DNA of 64,000 nt from Neelides folsomi (lineage: Eukaryota > Arthropoda > Collembola > Neelipleona > Neelidae): NCBI GenBank assembly GCA_034687125.1, contig JAQGBZ010000157.1, forward strand, positions 1 through 64,000, read 5' to 3'. This document shows, in pieces, positions 12,371-24,957 of the stretch. Numbering within the stretch: the first letter of the stretch is position 1; the number at the start of each line of letters is the position of its first letter. The position numbers were made by a program, and so were the translations under genes. The notes beneath the pieces are model-generated. The model saw nothing but the letters and a program-made list of their open reading frames with translations, made no database searches and was not told where the DNA came from.

Positions 12371-13140
12371 GGTCAGCACAAGGTGAGTTTGGTGCAGCAT
12401 GAGAAACGCTGAGTTGTAGAGGAAGTCAAGTCGGTCTTAATGCGGTCAATTGAAAATGCATAGAGATAATTTTGGAAAATGTTCAAAGACGACGAGAATC
12501 GGAAGTGATTGACTGGTGATGAAAAGGCGGGCGAAGAGTGAGGGAACATCCGAGCAACTGCCGTCCTTCCACCATTGACGATGAAATATAAAGATCACGG
12601 GAATAGACCAGAAAGGAACGAATCTCCTCCTTCGTCTTAAAGGGGATTTGACTCGTGAAGAGACACCGAGGGAACCGAGGCATTTCTCTGCGCTTCTTCC
12701 TCCCAAGATCCTTGCGTCTCCACTTTCCCTCGCGTCTTGAGTCTCTTGAGTTGTTGGGTTCTTGGGCTAGGACGGGGAACAAGGAAGGGCAAGAGATCAA
12801 AACCATTGGGACAAGGGGTGAAAGTTGGGGAACAATTTGCGTGCAGAGTTTTTAACGGCGCCGGTCTAGTTTACCCAAATCCTCATCATTCTTTGGATTT
12901 GGTTGAGGGTGAAGAGAAAAAACTGGAAGTTTGTCAAATAATATTTCACAATTTGCCTCCTCATTCAATCCACTTTCTTTGATTTTTATGACCGCATTTA
13001 TTTACTTGTTGGAATAACTCCTCGTTATCGTCCCGCTTACGCTCGTAAACCCAAATTGGACAACCAAGAGTATGTTGAGCGGGCGGCCGTGAAGAGCAAG
13101 TTGATACACTTCGACCAAATATTTTGGTGGAACATGACGA
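12371..13140. other. GC-elevated patch, possible unannotated exon or promoter
   Basis: Markedly richer in G+C and in purine/pyrimidine strand bias than its flanks, ending with GCGGGCGGCCGTG near 13080. Overlapping open frames exist on both strands (12446-12806 minus, 12655-12982 plus), which argues against any of them being the real protein. A good donor (CACAAG|GTGAGT) at about 12380 on the plus strand hints at a noncoding first exon. No product can be assigned. Confidence 0.3.
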
Positions 13141-13668
13141 GTTAAACTAACGCGATTATATATTATATTACATAAATTGCCAGTTAAACTTTTGTAGTTT
13201 TAAATGACCAATTTTTTTACACATTTATGATACAATTTATGATGACAGATTTTAATATGTTAATTGAATTTGAATGAACTTTATTTCACATATAATTTGC
13301 ATATAATTTATCATCAAATTAAATAAGGATTTAAACTTGTAAAAGAGTAAAATACATATATTGAATGTACAAGAAAACATATTATAGATTCCTTAATATC
13401 ACTTTGTAAGGCTTTTATACCAATGCTAACATTAAGATTAAATACTTAACACCAACTTTAATCTTTAATCTAATTTAAATTATAAAATTTAATAATAATC
13501 AATAATTGAAGTGTTGTTCATTTTACAAAATATATAAAGTTGAGAACTTGTTCCGCAAATAAATAAGATTTATATGAAAATACGTTAATTTTTAAGTGAT
13601 AAATAAATAGTATTCGTATACCCTCAAATGGTATACTTTTTTATATCTAAATAATGCTTACTTATTAC

Positions 13669-14319
13669 TTATTTGTTGAGTTCTCTCTTTAATCTAAATA
13701 GTTGTGTAAGAGCATCGGGCAAGAAAGGTCGAATGGAGCAAATTTCCAACATGGTTAAATTTCTTACAGGTACAGTTTCAAGTCCTTGGGAAATGACGAG
13801 CGAGACAGACTTTTTAAGTTTGGCCGATCGGATGTCCCAAATGTCCTATATAAATCACGACAACAATTAGTCACGAGTTTGGATAAAATGGCCCAATAAA
13901 GTCCAACAACAAACAAGTTTTTCAATGAGGGTAGTTAAATAGTAGTCAAATAAACTTACTTTTATAAGTGTCTTTGCAACATCAGCCTCAGGAATATCAT
14001 TCGGACAAACTTCAAAAAGGAGTCTTGAAATGGCCATGTAATGTTCTGCAGGCATTCTGGTAAACATTTCCGATCCTTCCTCTGCGGCCTTGACCTCTTC
14101 AAGTCTTGAGATTTCCATCCAATCTGGAGTCACAATTCGGCACTTGTATTGTTCTCTCAATTTAATTGCCAGCCAAAGCGGAACGAAGACCGGAATACCG
14201 GCTCTAAACGGACCAACATCTCCGCTGATGAGGAGCAGCTTATTCGAATTAAAATTAGGAACCACTTTGATGGGTTCTTTTTCTGCTAGAAATTCCACTT
14301 CCTCTGGAGTCAAAGACAT
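13669..14319 (-). CDS. GINS2: DNA replication complex GINS subunit PSF2
   Basis: PSF2, one of four GINS subunits, which with CDC45 and MCM2-7 form the replicative helicase in the nucleus. Two exons: 13960-14319 and 13669-13845, with a 114-bp intron (donor GTAAGT) in phase 0. They give 178 residues, against about 185 for the human protein. Family hallmarks are the N-terminal EVEFLAEKEPIKVVPNF, the B-domain core DVGPFRAGIPVFVPLWLAI and the helical part TLIK|DIWDIRSAKL. The C-terminal NLTMLEICSIRPFLPDAL corresponds to the conserved NLTLMEI...FLTQAL stretch. The ATG at 14319 gives the usual N-terminus. It is head-to-head with the four-TM gene starting at 14939. Identification is firm. Confidence 0.95.
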
Positions 14320-14938
14320 CCTTTAAATGTCACCTTACTGTGTGTTAAATTAATCGTTAATTAAAAGATCCAATTGAGATTATAAAGTAAATTGAAGAGC
14401 GAACTGCAGCGAACACCTGTCGTTAACAAAGCGGGATGAAAATGAACAGAACATAGTAGCATGTGCTTCAATTCTTAACTGAAGATTTTCTCATATTTCC
14501 CCTGTTGATATTTGGAACTCTTCATCCTTTCCATTAGGTCATTGCAAATTGAACATGAAACGATGGAAAGACACGCTTTGAGATTCTTCATCAAATCTCA
14601 CAGCTTTCAATGAGATTATGAGATCAATGCAAATGAAATGTTAAATATCATTCCAATTATGTAAAATTGGATCAAAATGTAAAGTAGAGCAAATAGAGGA
14701 GGACATTTAGAATAAATGCGCTAAAAACTGTGGATTCCTCAGAAAAATCGATTTCTCCATCGACCTTTCGCTACATTTCTCTCAAAGTTCGCATAGCCCA
14801 CATTGTATTTATTTCTCTACTTGGTCGGATTGATGAGGTTGAATTGGTGATAAAGTAATTGAACGAACCTTTAATTGTAATAAAGTACCCTAATTACGTC
14901 ACCATCTACTCACAGTAACTTTAGAGGTGATAATTAAA
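14320..14938. promoter_or_regulatory. Bidirectional intergenic region between GINS2 and a four-TM gene
   Basis: 619 bp separate the start codons of two divergent genes, so both promoters must lie here. No TATA box or distinctive element stands out. The assignment rests on position only. Confidence 0.4.
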
Positions 14939-15887
14939 ATGAGTAAGAGATGTTACTGTATTGGACTTCATTCAAAAGCCTCAGTTTACTTGATTGCGAT
15001 CTTGGACATTGTAAGGCCATTGACAATTTTTAAATATTATTAATTTAAGTTTAAATCTATTTAAACTATCAGAAATGTATGATCCTTGCATCAAAATTTT
15101 TTAATATAATTTAATGTAATTATAATATTACCCAAACCATAATTTTATCATTTGTCTAACTGTAAAATGTATTGTATTTGATTAATCAATTAGGTGGTTA
15201 GTCTCATCCTATTTCTCCTTTTCCTCGTCGCACTCGCAGATCTACACAAAGTGTCAACGCTGATTGAACGAGACACGCTCCTTGATTATTCCTTTGAATA
15301 TCCTGGAAATGAAAACTCAACCCATGAAGCAATTCGGGAATATAGACGTATGCTTTGATTTATTCTACTTTATCAGTATTTATAATTTATACTAAAAAGT
15401 TTCAAACAGTGCAGTTAAACATAGAAAGATTAATTTTCTTTTTTTCTTTTAGACCTTCATGGAAAAATCGTGTCAGTTCTTTTATTTAGCAGTATCTCCC
15501 TTTTACTTGCATTGGGATTATTCCTCGGAATCAAAAAGGTGAACACGTTAATAAAATAATTTAAATCTGGATCTGACTATGAAATCAATGTTTTTTTGAT
15601 ATTAGAAACTCATATTTAATTAAAAATATTTTATAATTTTGAAGGAAGTCGAATGCCTATTGAAGTCATGGCTGATCTACAGTTCTTTGATGATTCTCTT
15701 CTTCACTATTTATGTTTTATGGGTGACGAATATTACAACGAAGATATTTTACGTTGGATTCATTATTGGAATACTTGTTCGGATCTATGAGATATTCATT
15801 GTTTTTGACTTTCTCCGCAACACAACATTTAGAAATCTCGACACAATTTCAACGGCTTCATCAACGGAGATTCTCCACAATGTGTAA
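14939..15887 (+). CDS. Small four-transmembrane protein (paralogue-like to 41929-43032)
   Basis: Four exons in phase: 14939-15010, 15194-15347, 15453-15538 and 15645-15887, giving 184 residues. The N-terminus carries a short cysteine motif (KRCYCIGLHSKAS). Four hydrophobic segments follow: about 18-40, a second at IVSVLLFSSISLLLALGLFL, then IYSSLMILFFTIYVLWV, then a fourth before FDFL. An extracellular-type loop with an NST sequon lies between TM1 and TM2. The plan (Cys-rich N-terminus, four helices, short tail) matches a group of arthropod DUF4728-like membrane proteins of unknown function. The gene at 41929-43032 has the same layout and the same first-exon length class. No function is assigned. 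Exon phases and splice sites agree throughout, so the gene model itself is solid. Confidence 0.75.
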
Positions 15888-17626
15888 ATTGTGCAAACAA
15901 GTACAATACTGACTATTAAAAATTACCTACCTGTATGTCTAACGTTCTAAATTACTAATTACATTTTTCTTTAATGTATTTAGTACATTTATATTTGTTA
16001 TATCGCATTTATAACTATCTAATTTAAACATAAAGTTCAGTGAACTTATAAAGATTTCTCAAGTCAATGTGCCTAGCCTTGGATGAATTTGTAGCATCAA
16101 AATGATCTCATTTGTTGTAAATAGTAATTAAATCTTAACAATTAACAATATTTATAAAAAATAAAAAATGATAGTCCGTCGATATTTATCCATTAAATAA
16201 CCTCGAATTTACCATTAGGAAAAAGTTATAGCGTTAATAAGCGACTTTATTACGCTTATGGTTATTTAAAAATTATTAAATACTTTCTATGAATGAAGAA
16301 AATAAGACAAATCTTTATTATAATAGGCCTTCAGAAATGAATTAAAAATGCATGTGTTACTTATTGTAATTGTACAATTAATTGCTCTAATGTATAATAC
16401 TGTAGTATAGTATTATATTGCAGTAATATTGTATATAGTCGAGTCTATCACAAATTATTTCATAAATATTGTTTTCATTGATGTACTTATTAAACTTTAG
16501 ATAATTCTAAATTAAAATAAAAGAACTGAGTAAAGTTAAATTGCATTTTATTAATCATTCGTTTGTCAAAAATTTGAAGGTATAGCCAAAACTAAAGTAA
16601 GTGTCATTTGATAATAGAATTATTCATCGTAATTATTTGATATCCTATATATGCAGATAATTGTGTTTAGGTAGGTAAATGTTTCTAACATTTTAAGTTA
16701 TGTACCTATAATAAAGTTTAGTAATGATTATTATTGAAACCAAGCTTCTAATTGTACAAGTTCTAAATAACAATATTAGTTAAAGATAAATATCGAAGTC
16801 AATATTTTATAACAATGTGAACTATCTGTATTCTGTATATATCCATCATAAATATAATTATTCGTATATATTGATTCTATTTATAATTTATTGATATTAT
16901 AAGATCTTTTTAGTCAATATATTTTAAAGATAAAATCTCAACAGATAAGTTAACAATTTAAATTAGTTAACAATTTAATATTAATTTTATTAGATTTAAT
17001 TTTTATATCTTCATATTTTCAAAATCATAATATTCTTCTCATTTCTCATGTATATTATTAAAGTCTTAAAGTAGTAAATATAAATTTTAAAAGGTAATAA
17101 TAGAAAGGACATCAATAACAATTAGGATTTGTTCAACATTCACTAACGTTAAATTATCAATATTGTGTTAAAGACATAAATTGTAAATATCAATTTTAGT
17201 TCACAATTTGAACTTGGGTCAATTTTGAGCCTACATAATATTCAAGATTGCCAATTAAAAAAATTAAAGTAAGATCTATATTATAGAAAAAAACACTAGA
17301 CAGAGAGGCTATTAGTTAAATGTTAGTAAAGGACAATATTTATCATCATTTATCCCAATTCTAATATCCATTCATACTATCTATAAATCCTACATGGGAG
17401 GGAAAGAAGTTCAACAATGATGACAATAAAACAGACAAAACATGTCAGTCATTGAAAGGTAAGATGACAGAAAAAGGAATTTAATAAACTATCAATCGCT
17501 CATCCATCTTCAATTACATCTTATCAATTAACAAAGATAACCCACAAAAGTATGACATTCGAGTAGAGACGTACGAGTCTGGGTATTTCGAGAAGTGTCG
17601 AGAGATGACTATTCGTATAGAACTAA
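15888..17626. other. AT-rich intergenic region between convergent genes
   Basis: 3' flanks of the four-TM gene (+) and importin-5 (-). Very AT-rich, with many short A/T runs. No open frame of interest and no RNA gene seen. Confidence 0.4.
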
Positions 17627-20600
17627 CTATGCCGCAGTTCCTAAGAGGACTTGAAGGATGCTCCTTAGTTCAGGTGTTAATTGAAGAACGCAATTTTGAA
17701 ACACCGGCCCATTCTGTTCGATCATCTTCAGGAGGTTGATGAGACGAGGTGTAACTTTGGAATCGTCAGGGAGAGCTTTTCTCGCAAATGTCTCGGTTAC
17801 AATTTGGACGATCCGCGGGAGATTTGAGGCATCATGTCCAAGGACGGCTGGAGAATTGGATTCAAGGAGGTCACAGAGGAGTCCATACACGCTGTCCATT
17901 TCGTCTTTATCTTCCCAAATGGGGAGCCAGGAGAGCCAAACAGGAACGACTTCATTGAGGTTCAAACACGATGGACAATATTTAATGATCTTCGCTACAG
18001 CAGAAATGGCGTTTTCAGTCGCAGTAATGTTATTGTCTCCCCTCGCTTCGCTATCACTCACAATTCGTACTAATCCTGGTAAAGCTTCCTTGCATGCCTC
18101 TGCAAAATACAATTAAATAATTAATTTTAATTCAAAAAGTTTTAATAAAAATATCAATGAATCCTTACGAGCAAATGCATCTTGTCCAAATTGAGCCAAA
18201 ACTCCACATCCATAAGAAGCCGCTTGCCTCACTTCAGGACTTTGATCCCCAAGGGCCATCAACATTGGGGGAACGAAAGTATGTTGATAATTGACTGCAG
18301 AAGGACCCGCATATTCAACCATATCATCCCAAATGCAAAGTCCCCATTGTCTCTCCTGCCAATATCTTTCAGGTCCCAAGAGACGAGCTACGTTGGGAAT
18401 AACTTTCCCTTCCATAAAGGGAAGATACACGGCTCCTTGAACTTTAAGCAAGGCATGAATAATATCAGAAGCTTTGGTAAGAACATAATTGTCTTCTTCC
18501 ATCTCGTCCCATAGTTGTTGTTCAACAACGTCATCATAGTCTTCGTCTTTCCTTTGCTCAGCCCGAGTTTCACTTCGTTCAAAATGATCTTCAAAAACCT
18601 TTTCGACCACATTCGTGAGAACTTTCAATCCTTCAGCATCAAAGGCTTCTTTGGGAAGAAGTTCAACAACTCCAGCAATGGCTGATAATTGCTCCACTTT
18701 AACATCCGACTCCGGCTCAGTCTCAACAGCTGTGAGGAGGCTTTCCTTCAAAACATTCCAAAGAGCAACTTGGGCTACAGGATCTCCAGCCAAACAACGA
18801 ATCAAATTAGGTATGATTTCCGCAGCCGATGAACGGACTCCATCGTGGAAATAGAAACGAACGAGAGGAATCACAAGTTTTACAACCTAAATAGCAAAAA
18901 AATGACTATTTAACATTGCCCTTTTTTATTATTTGCCAACAAATGAAAAATAATTTTTATAAGTTAACTAAACTTACCTCATCGACATATGGTCTGAAAT
19001 GAGTTTTCATAACACGAGCGTAGCAGACCATCATCTGACAGGCCATTGCCTTATCTTCAAGACGAGCTGTATGGAGCCCAACACTTTGAGAATCTCCTAA
19101 AGAGATCAATTCCCAATCTTCTGCACCTTCAATGCCCTGTAGGTTATAATCAAATTATTAATGGGAACATTTAAATTATAATTCATATTCAATAGTCTTC
19201 ATTTTTATCAAGTTAAAGATAATATTAATTCAAATATATAACCTTTACTTCTTCAGGGTCCAACATAGTTAATTCAGGTTTAATGGAAGCAGTTCTCAAT
19301 ACTGGGGCCATAACCATTGGAAGATACGGTGCGAATCTCTCGCCTAAAAACATATATTAATAATTAAGTGAAATTAATAAAATATTTAAGAGTCGTTTAA
19401 AAATTAATGTAATAATAATAATCTACTAATTAAGAATTTACTTACCAAGAATTTGACAGATTCGAGCCCATGCTGTGATCATGTATGAGAGTTGCGGATC
19501 GTCCTCTGCAATGTTAACTCCTCCATTGTCGACTTGAGTCCTCAATAATAAATCCATAATATCGGCTGCATCTTCGGTGAATTTATCAGCTCCAACGGCA
19601 AGTCCAATAAGCGACGCACATTCGATTGTTTTTCCTCTGAGAAGCCGAAGCTCAGGGGAGTTCGCATTAGACATAATGTACTTCATGCACGGCATGAATC
19701 TACTGTAATAAGGAGCAAAGTCTTCTTCAAGCGTGTTCGCAATTGATGCGACCGTCGTGACAAGTTGCTCGAGTACAAGTTTTTTATTCACTTCTGCAAG
19801 TTCCTTTAGTTTGACAGTAAATGCCTTTTCCAAAACCGCAATGAGAGGTTCAGCATAGTTCTTAAGAATATCCTTTGGGCATTCTTCGCAGAAGTTTACA
19901 AGAGCAGCTCCAGAATGAGCTTGGACCCTCGCACATGAATGGTCATCCAATAAGAAAATAAGGCCAGGCAAGATCTTTGAATGGAATTTCTTTTCGTATC
20001 CAGGAGCAAAATCCGTTGCCATTTGTCCAAGAGCATTACATGCAGCGTATCGTACTCTCACATGCTAAAAATTGATATTAATATTTTATATAAAACAAAT
20101 TCTTTTGTTGGAATTTAGATATGAGTATTTTTTGATTTACTAAATTCATAAGAAAATTAGGAAATAAAATGATTTTTAAGTCATACTGGATCTTTAAGGA
20201 AGGCTAGAATTGGTTCAACGATTTGTGGTAGAATTGGTTCCATTTGCTTAAGACATCCTTCGCCGACTGCTGAAACAGCCATGAGTCCTGCATAGCGATG
20301 CTCCCACTTCGGATTATTTAACATCGTTTGAACTTGTGACATGACAATTGGAAGGACAGTTTTTCCTCCAAGAGCACAAGCAAATCGATCCAAACAAGCT
20401 TCAGCAGTTGCAGGATTCGAGTCTGAATCCTCTTCGCAAGGTTCGTCAGATTCCAACCAATCGTCTTCTTCTTCCAATTCCGTCATCATTTCCAACATCT
20501 AAATAACCAAATATTAATTATGTTATTATTTTATTATCTTCCAATTAAATAGAGAAATAAATAAATTAGAACATTATTTTCAGTTTATAAAGTATGAAAT

Positions 20601-21723
20601 TGTAATTATTCGTACAAGTTGGATAAAATGGGGAAGAAATTGTGCTCCAATTTTCTTAACGGCACCAGGAATTGATTCAGCAGCACTAATTGCACATTCA
20701 AGAGCAATTCCTCTCCATTCGTCAGGAACCATTTTCTCTTTCGCAACAGCAAGGGCGAGTTGAAGAAAAGCAGCAAGATTTGGCCGCATGAACTTGGGGG
20801 CCAAAGAGACCATCTCGATGGCTTGCTTAAATAATGCGTCATCTTCTTGGTGGTGAACGGATTCCTCCATAACTTTGAGAAACGGTGGAACGAGGTCTGT
20901 GAAGTGACGAAGAACTTCCTCTTCTCTTTCATGGTCTGTTACAAATGATCCAAGGGCTTTTCCGGCATGAAATCTAACCGAATACTCGGGATTGATCAGA
21001 GCTTGAGCCAACATTTGTTTGATAACATCGATGTAGTTGGCCTGTTGATTCCCGAATATTCCAGGAACGAGACCGAAGATGATAAGCGAATTCTCTTTTA
21101 AAGCGATCGAGTTCGAGTTAGCAGCTTGGAAGAGAAAATTGAGGAATTCTGGCCATGTGTTGTTCCCGTCGTCGTCAATGAGGTTTCTTACAAGCTCGGC
21201 GATCACTTCGCAAAATTTCTTTCTAATTGTAAACTTTTCGTTCTCACGTTTCACGAGGTTAACGAGTTCTTCTTTTATTTGATTCTGTGCTTCGATCGCA
21301 AGCTATTGAAAAATACAATACGTTAGTAAGTTTAATTTAATTACATATCTTTAATATAGATTGGATAAATTGAAACTGTTTAGAAATGTGGAATTAACAT
21401 ACTTGAGTCCAGGCAAAGTCAAAATGTGTAGTAAAAACTCTTCGAAGAAGAACTGAGCAAAGTTGTCTGAGCTCTTCAGGCATTGCTTCATTTCTAATAA
21501 GGGCCACCAAAAAGAATATTTTCTTATCTGCAGATATTCCATCATAGTTCGCCTGTAAAGGAAACATTTAAGACTTAAATTGGGCTATATTATAAAATTA
21601 GCTAAATTGTAATAATCAAAGTTATTATCAATTTACCTCAGCTTGAGAACGAATATCATTGTCAGTTGATAGGAAGGTCCCAATAATGTTAACAAATTGC
21701 TGCTGCTCTTCTTCACTACCCAT
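17627..21723 (-). CDS. IPO5: Importin-5 (karyopherin beta-3 / RanBP5)
   Basis: Nuclear import receptor that carries ribosomal proteins, histones and other cargo through the nuclear pore and releases them on RanGTP binding. Nine exons: 21637-21723, 21403-21552, 20616-21302, 20187-20498, 19446-20064, 19243-19343, 18978-19136, 18169-18886 and 17627-18099. All junctions use GT-AG and close in phase to give 1101 residues, against about 1097 in human. The protein is a HEAT-repeat solenoid. Diagnostic stretches include RFHAGKALGSFVTDHEREEE, the acidic loop EEEDDWLESDEPCEEDSD (about 316-333), VRVRYAACNALGQMATDF, GKTIECASLIGLAVG, PEVRQAASYGCGVLAQFG and the C-terminal ATENAISAVAKI. It diverges from LUC7L3, with 1.3 kb between start codons. 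Confidence 0.97.
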
Positions 21724-23000
21724 TTTCTAAAAAATACAAAATATTCAACCATTATCAATTACATTTCCAAATAGAGAAAATTACAGTTAACAAAGAATTG
21801 GGCAATAAATAATTTTATAAAAAATGTTTAATTGTAAAAATTAATGGTTAGATAGCGTATGGCTTTAAATAATTTGTCCTATTATTATGGACATTAATGA
21901 AAACTCCAAAGGTTGACTTTCAGCATTCATAATTCATAATATGAATTTCATAGGATGATTCGCAAAATCGGAAACTAAAGAGCTTAGGAAAAATCCTGTA
22001 TAAAATAATCGACCGGTAAAGAGGAATTTTGACCTACAATTTATTACAAATAATTAAAGATGAAAAGACGTTTAATAAGAAATCCCTTATCACTCCAATC
22101 ACTTGGCGTTTGCTGACTTTGGTGACTTGGAAGGAAGATAGTTAAATATGGCACTGGGTTGAAGGAAGCATGGTTTCAATTTTGAAATGTGGAGGAATGG
22201 AAATGGAAAGAATATTTAACAGCAATTACCAAAGTCTTAAGGAAGAAACGATGTGAGGTCAGGTGGTGGAATACGCAATAGCGGATGCTTAAGTGTCGAG
22301 GACGACCGGTGAAACTCGGCAGCGACGACGAGCGAGGGTTGGAAGTCGACCGAAGGAGGCGAGGAGAGTACGCAGTCGGGCGGGAGGAGAGAAAGAAACT
22401 CACTGTCCTTCCCCATTGGCCAATTCTCTCCCGCCCCCCTTTCAAAGCCTCATTGTGAATTTTTGTATCTCCCCGCTCTCATCTTCTCAGGATTTAGTCA
22501 GAGTTGTTGTCTTCGACTGTCGACTCACACTCCTTCTCTTCTTTTCAAGTCAGAAGAAGTTTCATTTTCGCTTTAATCTTTTCTATTTCCTTCCTTCTTC
22601 ATCTTTCAGCCGTCAAAGGAAAGAGATCGAGTGTTTTGATAAGGAAGCTTCCTAATTGGAATTTAACTTTTATATAAAATAAGATAAGATATCTAAAAAG
22701 ACGGACATATTTGGGCGTTTGACTCGGCCTGATTTTCAATGTAAAACTGGTTAAAAATTTTGAACATTTCATTATCTAAAAGGTATTCGTTTTTAAATTG
22801 ATGTACATTCATATACTGTCCTTACGTTTTAAAAGCAATAGGTTGGGAATTGGGTTTGAAATGTTAAAATTGTCTAACAGTTCCCAATATGATTTTCTAT
22901 TTTAACTGGTTCTTGAAGCCGGCTCTTTATAGCATATAACGTAAATTATAAAAATTTGATATAGTTTACAATAAATGTTAATAATGTTTTATTAGGTAAA
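21724..23000. promoter_or_regulatory. Shared divergent promoter region, IPO5 / LUC7L3
   Basis: 1277 bp between two housekeeping start codons. A GC-elevated block at about 22250-22660 contains the palindrome ATTGGCCAAT (22414-22423), which is a CCAAT box on each strand and therefore a candidate NF-Y site serving both genes. An acceptor-like TTTATTAG ends just upstream of the LUC7L3 ATG, so a 5'UTR intron is likely. Open frames inside the block on both strands are probably fortuitous. Confidence 0.55.
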
Positions 23001-24782
23001 ATGGCTAAAAATTTCATGTCGTCCATTTTGGACGAATTGATGGGCCGTGATAGAAATGCTCTCCCAACGGAACAACCGAAGAAAATCAATTGGGATGATC
23101 CTGAGGTATTTGATCATTTCGTGACATTATTTAATTAATGAAATAAACTTCAATCATAATTTAAAAATAAATGTTCTTCAGATGTGTCCACATTACCTCG
23201 TCTGCTTTTGCCCTCATGATCTTTTTGTGAATACGAAAGCCGACTTGGGAAGTTGCTCTCGTGTACATGACGAACAGATGCGAAAGAAATACCAAGATGA
23301 AGCTTCTTCGAATAGTCGATACGCTTATGAGTCCGAATTTATAAGGTTCGGTGAGAAGATGATATCCGACATCGAAGCTAAAATTAAACGAGGGAAACAG
23401 CGAATTGCTCTTGCCAATGGACCTGAGGGGGCTGGAGTAAATAATTTATCTCATAAAATTAATCCTTATTACAAATACTTTTAATTATATAGAAAATACA
23501 TTAAGTTGGAGAAAAGTTCTAATATTTAAATATAACAGGGAAATTATGCTCCTATTGGTTCAAAAAATGCCGATAAAATTAATCTCCTCAATGAACGTGT
23601 TAACAAACTGCTTGAAGAGGCAGAGGAAGCTGGATGCGAAGGTGATGTGGAGAAAGCCCAGGGGCTTATGAAGCTTTGCGATCAACTCAAAGAGGAACGA
23701 GAACAGCTCAAGTAATTTCTATTTAAAGTTTGTTTATTACTTACTTAGCCATTTAAGTAATTAATTATTAAAACATTTAAATTGATATCTTAAGGTCAAC
23801 TGAAGTTTCTCATCCATGGAATCCCGATAAAGCTATGCAAGTTTGCGAAGTTTGTGGCTCCTATTTGATTATCGGAGAAGCTCAAGTATGTACTATTTTC
23901 TAATACAAATATCTAAACTTTTTGTCTATCGTATAAATAATATATTATAATTGACTTTGATTGCTCATTTATTTCTTTTTTGCTTAGCATCGATTGGATG
24001 ACCACATAATGGGAAAACAGCACATGGGCTTTGCCTTGTTGCGGAAAAATCTTGAAGATGTAAAGAAAGCTCGAGAAGCGAGGGGGAAGGAAGATAGGGA
24101 GAAACGGGAAAAAGAGCGTGAGATGCGTCGAGCTCGCGAACAGGAACATCATTCCAAAGATAGAGTGAGAGGGAGTGGAGATAGTAGAGATAGAGACTAC
24201 GATCGGAGATCAAGGAATGATAAAGTATTTAGAATGGGATCCAGGTCAAGTGAATCTTCAAGGTTTGACTCCATACTCTTTTTAATTCATACTTTCTCTT
24301 TCTTAACATTGATATTGTAACAGTTTGCTTATTAAATATCACTTAATTCTTCAACATTAATTTGTTTTACTTGTAGAGAACCAAGCCGAGGCGAAAAGGA
24401 CAAATCAAGACGTCATGACGGTGAACGAGACAGGCGAAGTGAGAAAAAGAAAAAGCGATCTCGAAGCAGAAGTAGAGAAAGAAAGGACCGACATCGTCAC
24501 AAGGACAAGAAACGAAGGCGCTCTGAAAAGCACAAAGATAGTGATAGTGGACCAGGTACTTTCAATTACATTCGTCCTTAAATTCTAAATAATACTTTAC
24601 CTATTTATTGAGTTTTTGATGTGATGCAAACAGAAGATGACTCGACGAAAAGAGAGCGGACCGAGAGAGATGCAAATGGGAAGTCGCAGGAAAGCTCAGA
24701 ACCATTCGGAGATGATGGAAGCCAGGAGAGGGGAGATGTTCGAAATAACTCATTTTCCACAAACTCACGGGATTCTCAATAG
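23001..24782 (+). CDS. LUC7L3: LUC7-like 3 splicing factor (CROP family)
   Basis: U1 snRNP-associated nuclear protein that helps select 5' splice sites. Seven exons: 23001-23105, 23182-23436, 23539-23711, 23795-23885, 23988-24262, 24377-24555 and 24634-24782, all in phase, giving 408 residues. The N-terminus (SSILDELMGRDRN) is typical of LUC7L3 rather than LUC7L/L2. The first zinc finger is CPHYLVCFCPHDLF...LGSC..VHDE. A coiled coil follows (about 120-180). The second zinc finger is MQVCEVCGSYLI...QHRLDDHIMGKQHMG. The rest is an Arg/Ser/Lys/Glu-rich tail. The stop at 24780 follows STNSRDSQ and resembles the family C-terminus. Exon-like segments continue downstream (see 24783-24957). Confidence 0.93.
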
Positions 24783-24957
24783 TTCAAACATGGTAACCGA
24801 ACATGGGGAAACTCAGGTAAGTTCGATTCCATCTTTTTCTATTATTTTAATTTGATAATCTAGAATGAAAGTCTCATTGGAAGACTTAACGATAAAAAGG
24901 TTCGAAATATTTCCATTGAGCCAATTCAATCAAACCTTGCTGCAACTCGAAACAAAG
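24783..24957 (+). other. LUC7L3 3' region with exon-like segments
   Basis: Just after the LUC7L3 stop there is a strong donor (ACTCAG|GTAAGT, boundary at 24816), then an acceptor at 24861-24863 and an exon-like segment 24864-24957 with a donor (AAAG|GTTAGA). In the frame that avoids stops, this segment reads NESLIGRLNDKKVRNISIEP and onward. It joins in phase to 25889-25909, which ends at a stop after WILEW. That frame differs from the main LUC7L3 frame in the last exon. It may be a spliced 3'UTR or an alternative C-terminus. Confidence 0.35.

Noticed and set aside
12446-12982. Four overlapping frames on both strands
   Set aside because: Mutually exclusive, none with family resemblance; the composition itself explains them.
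13673-13870. Plus-strand frame of 65 codons
   Set aside because: It is the reverse of GINS2 exon 2, which matches the PSF2 C-terminus.
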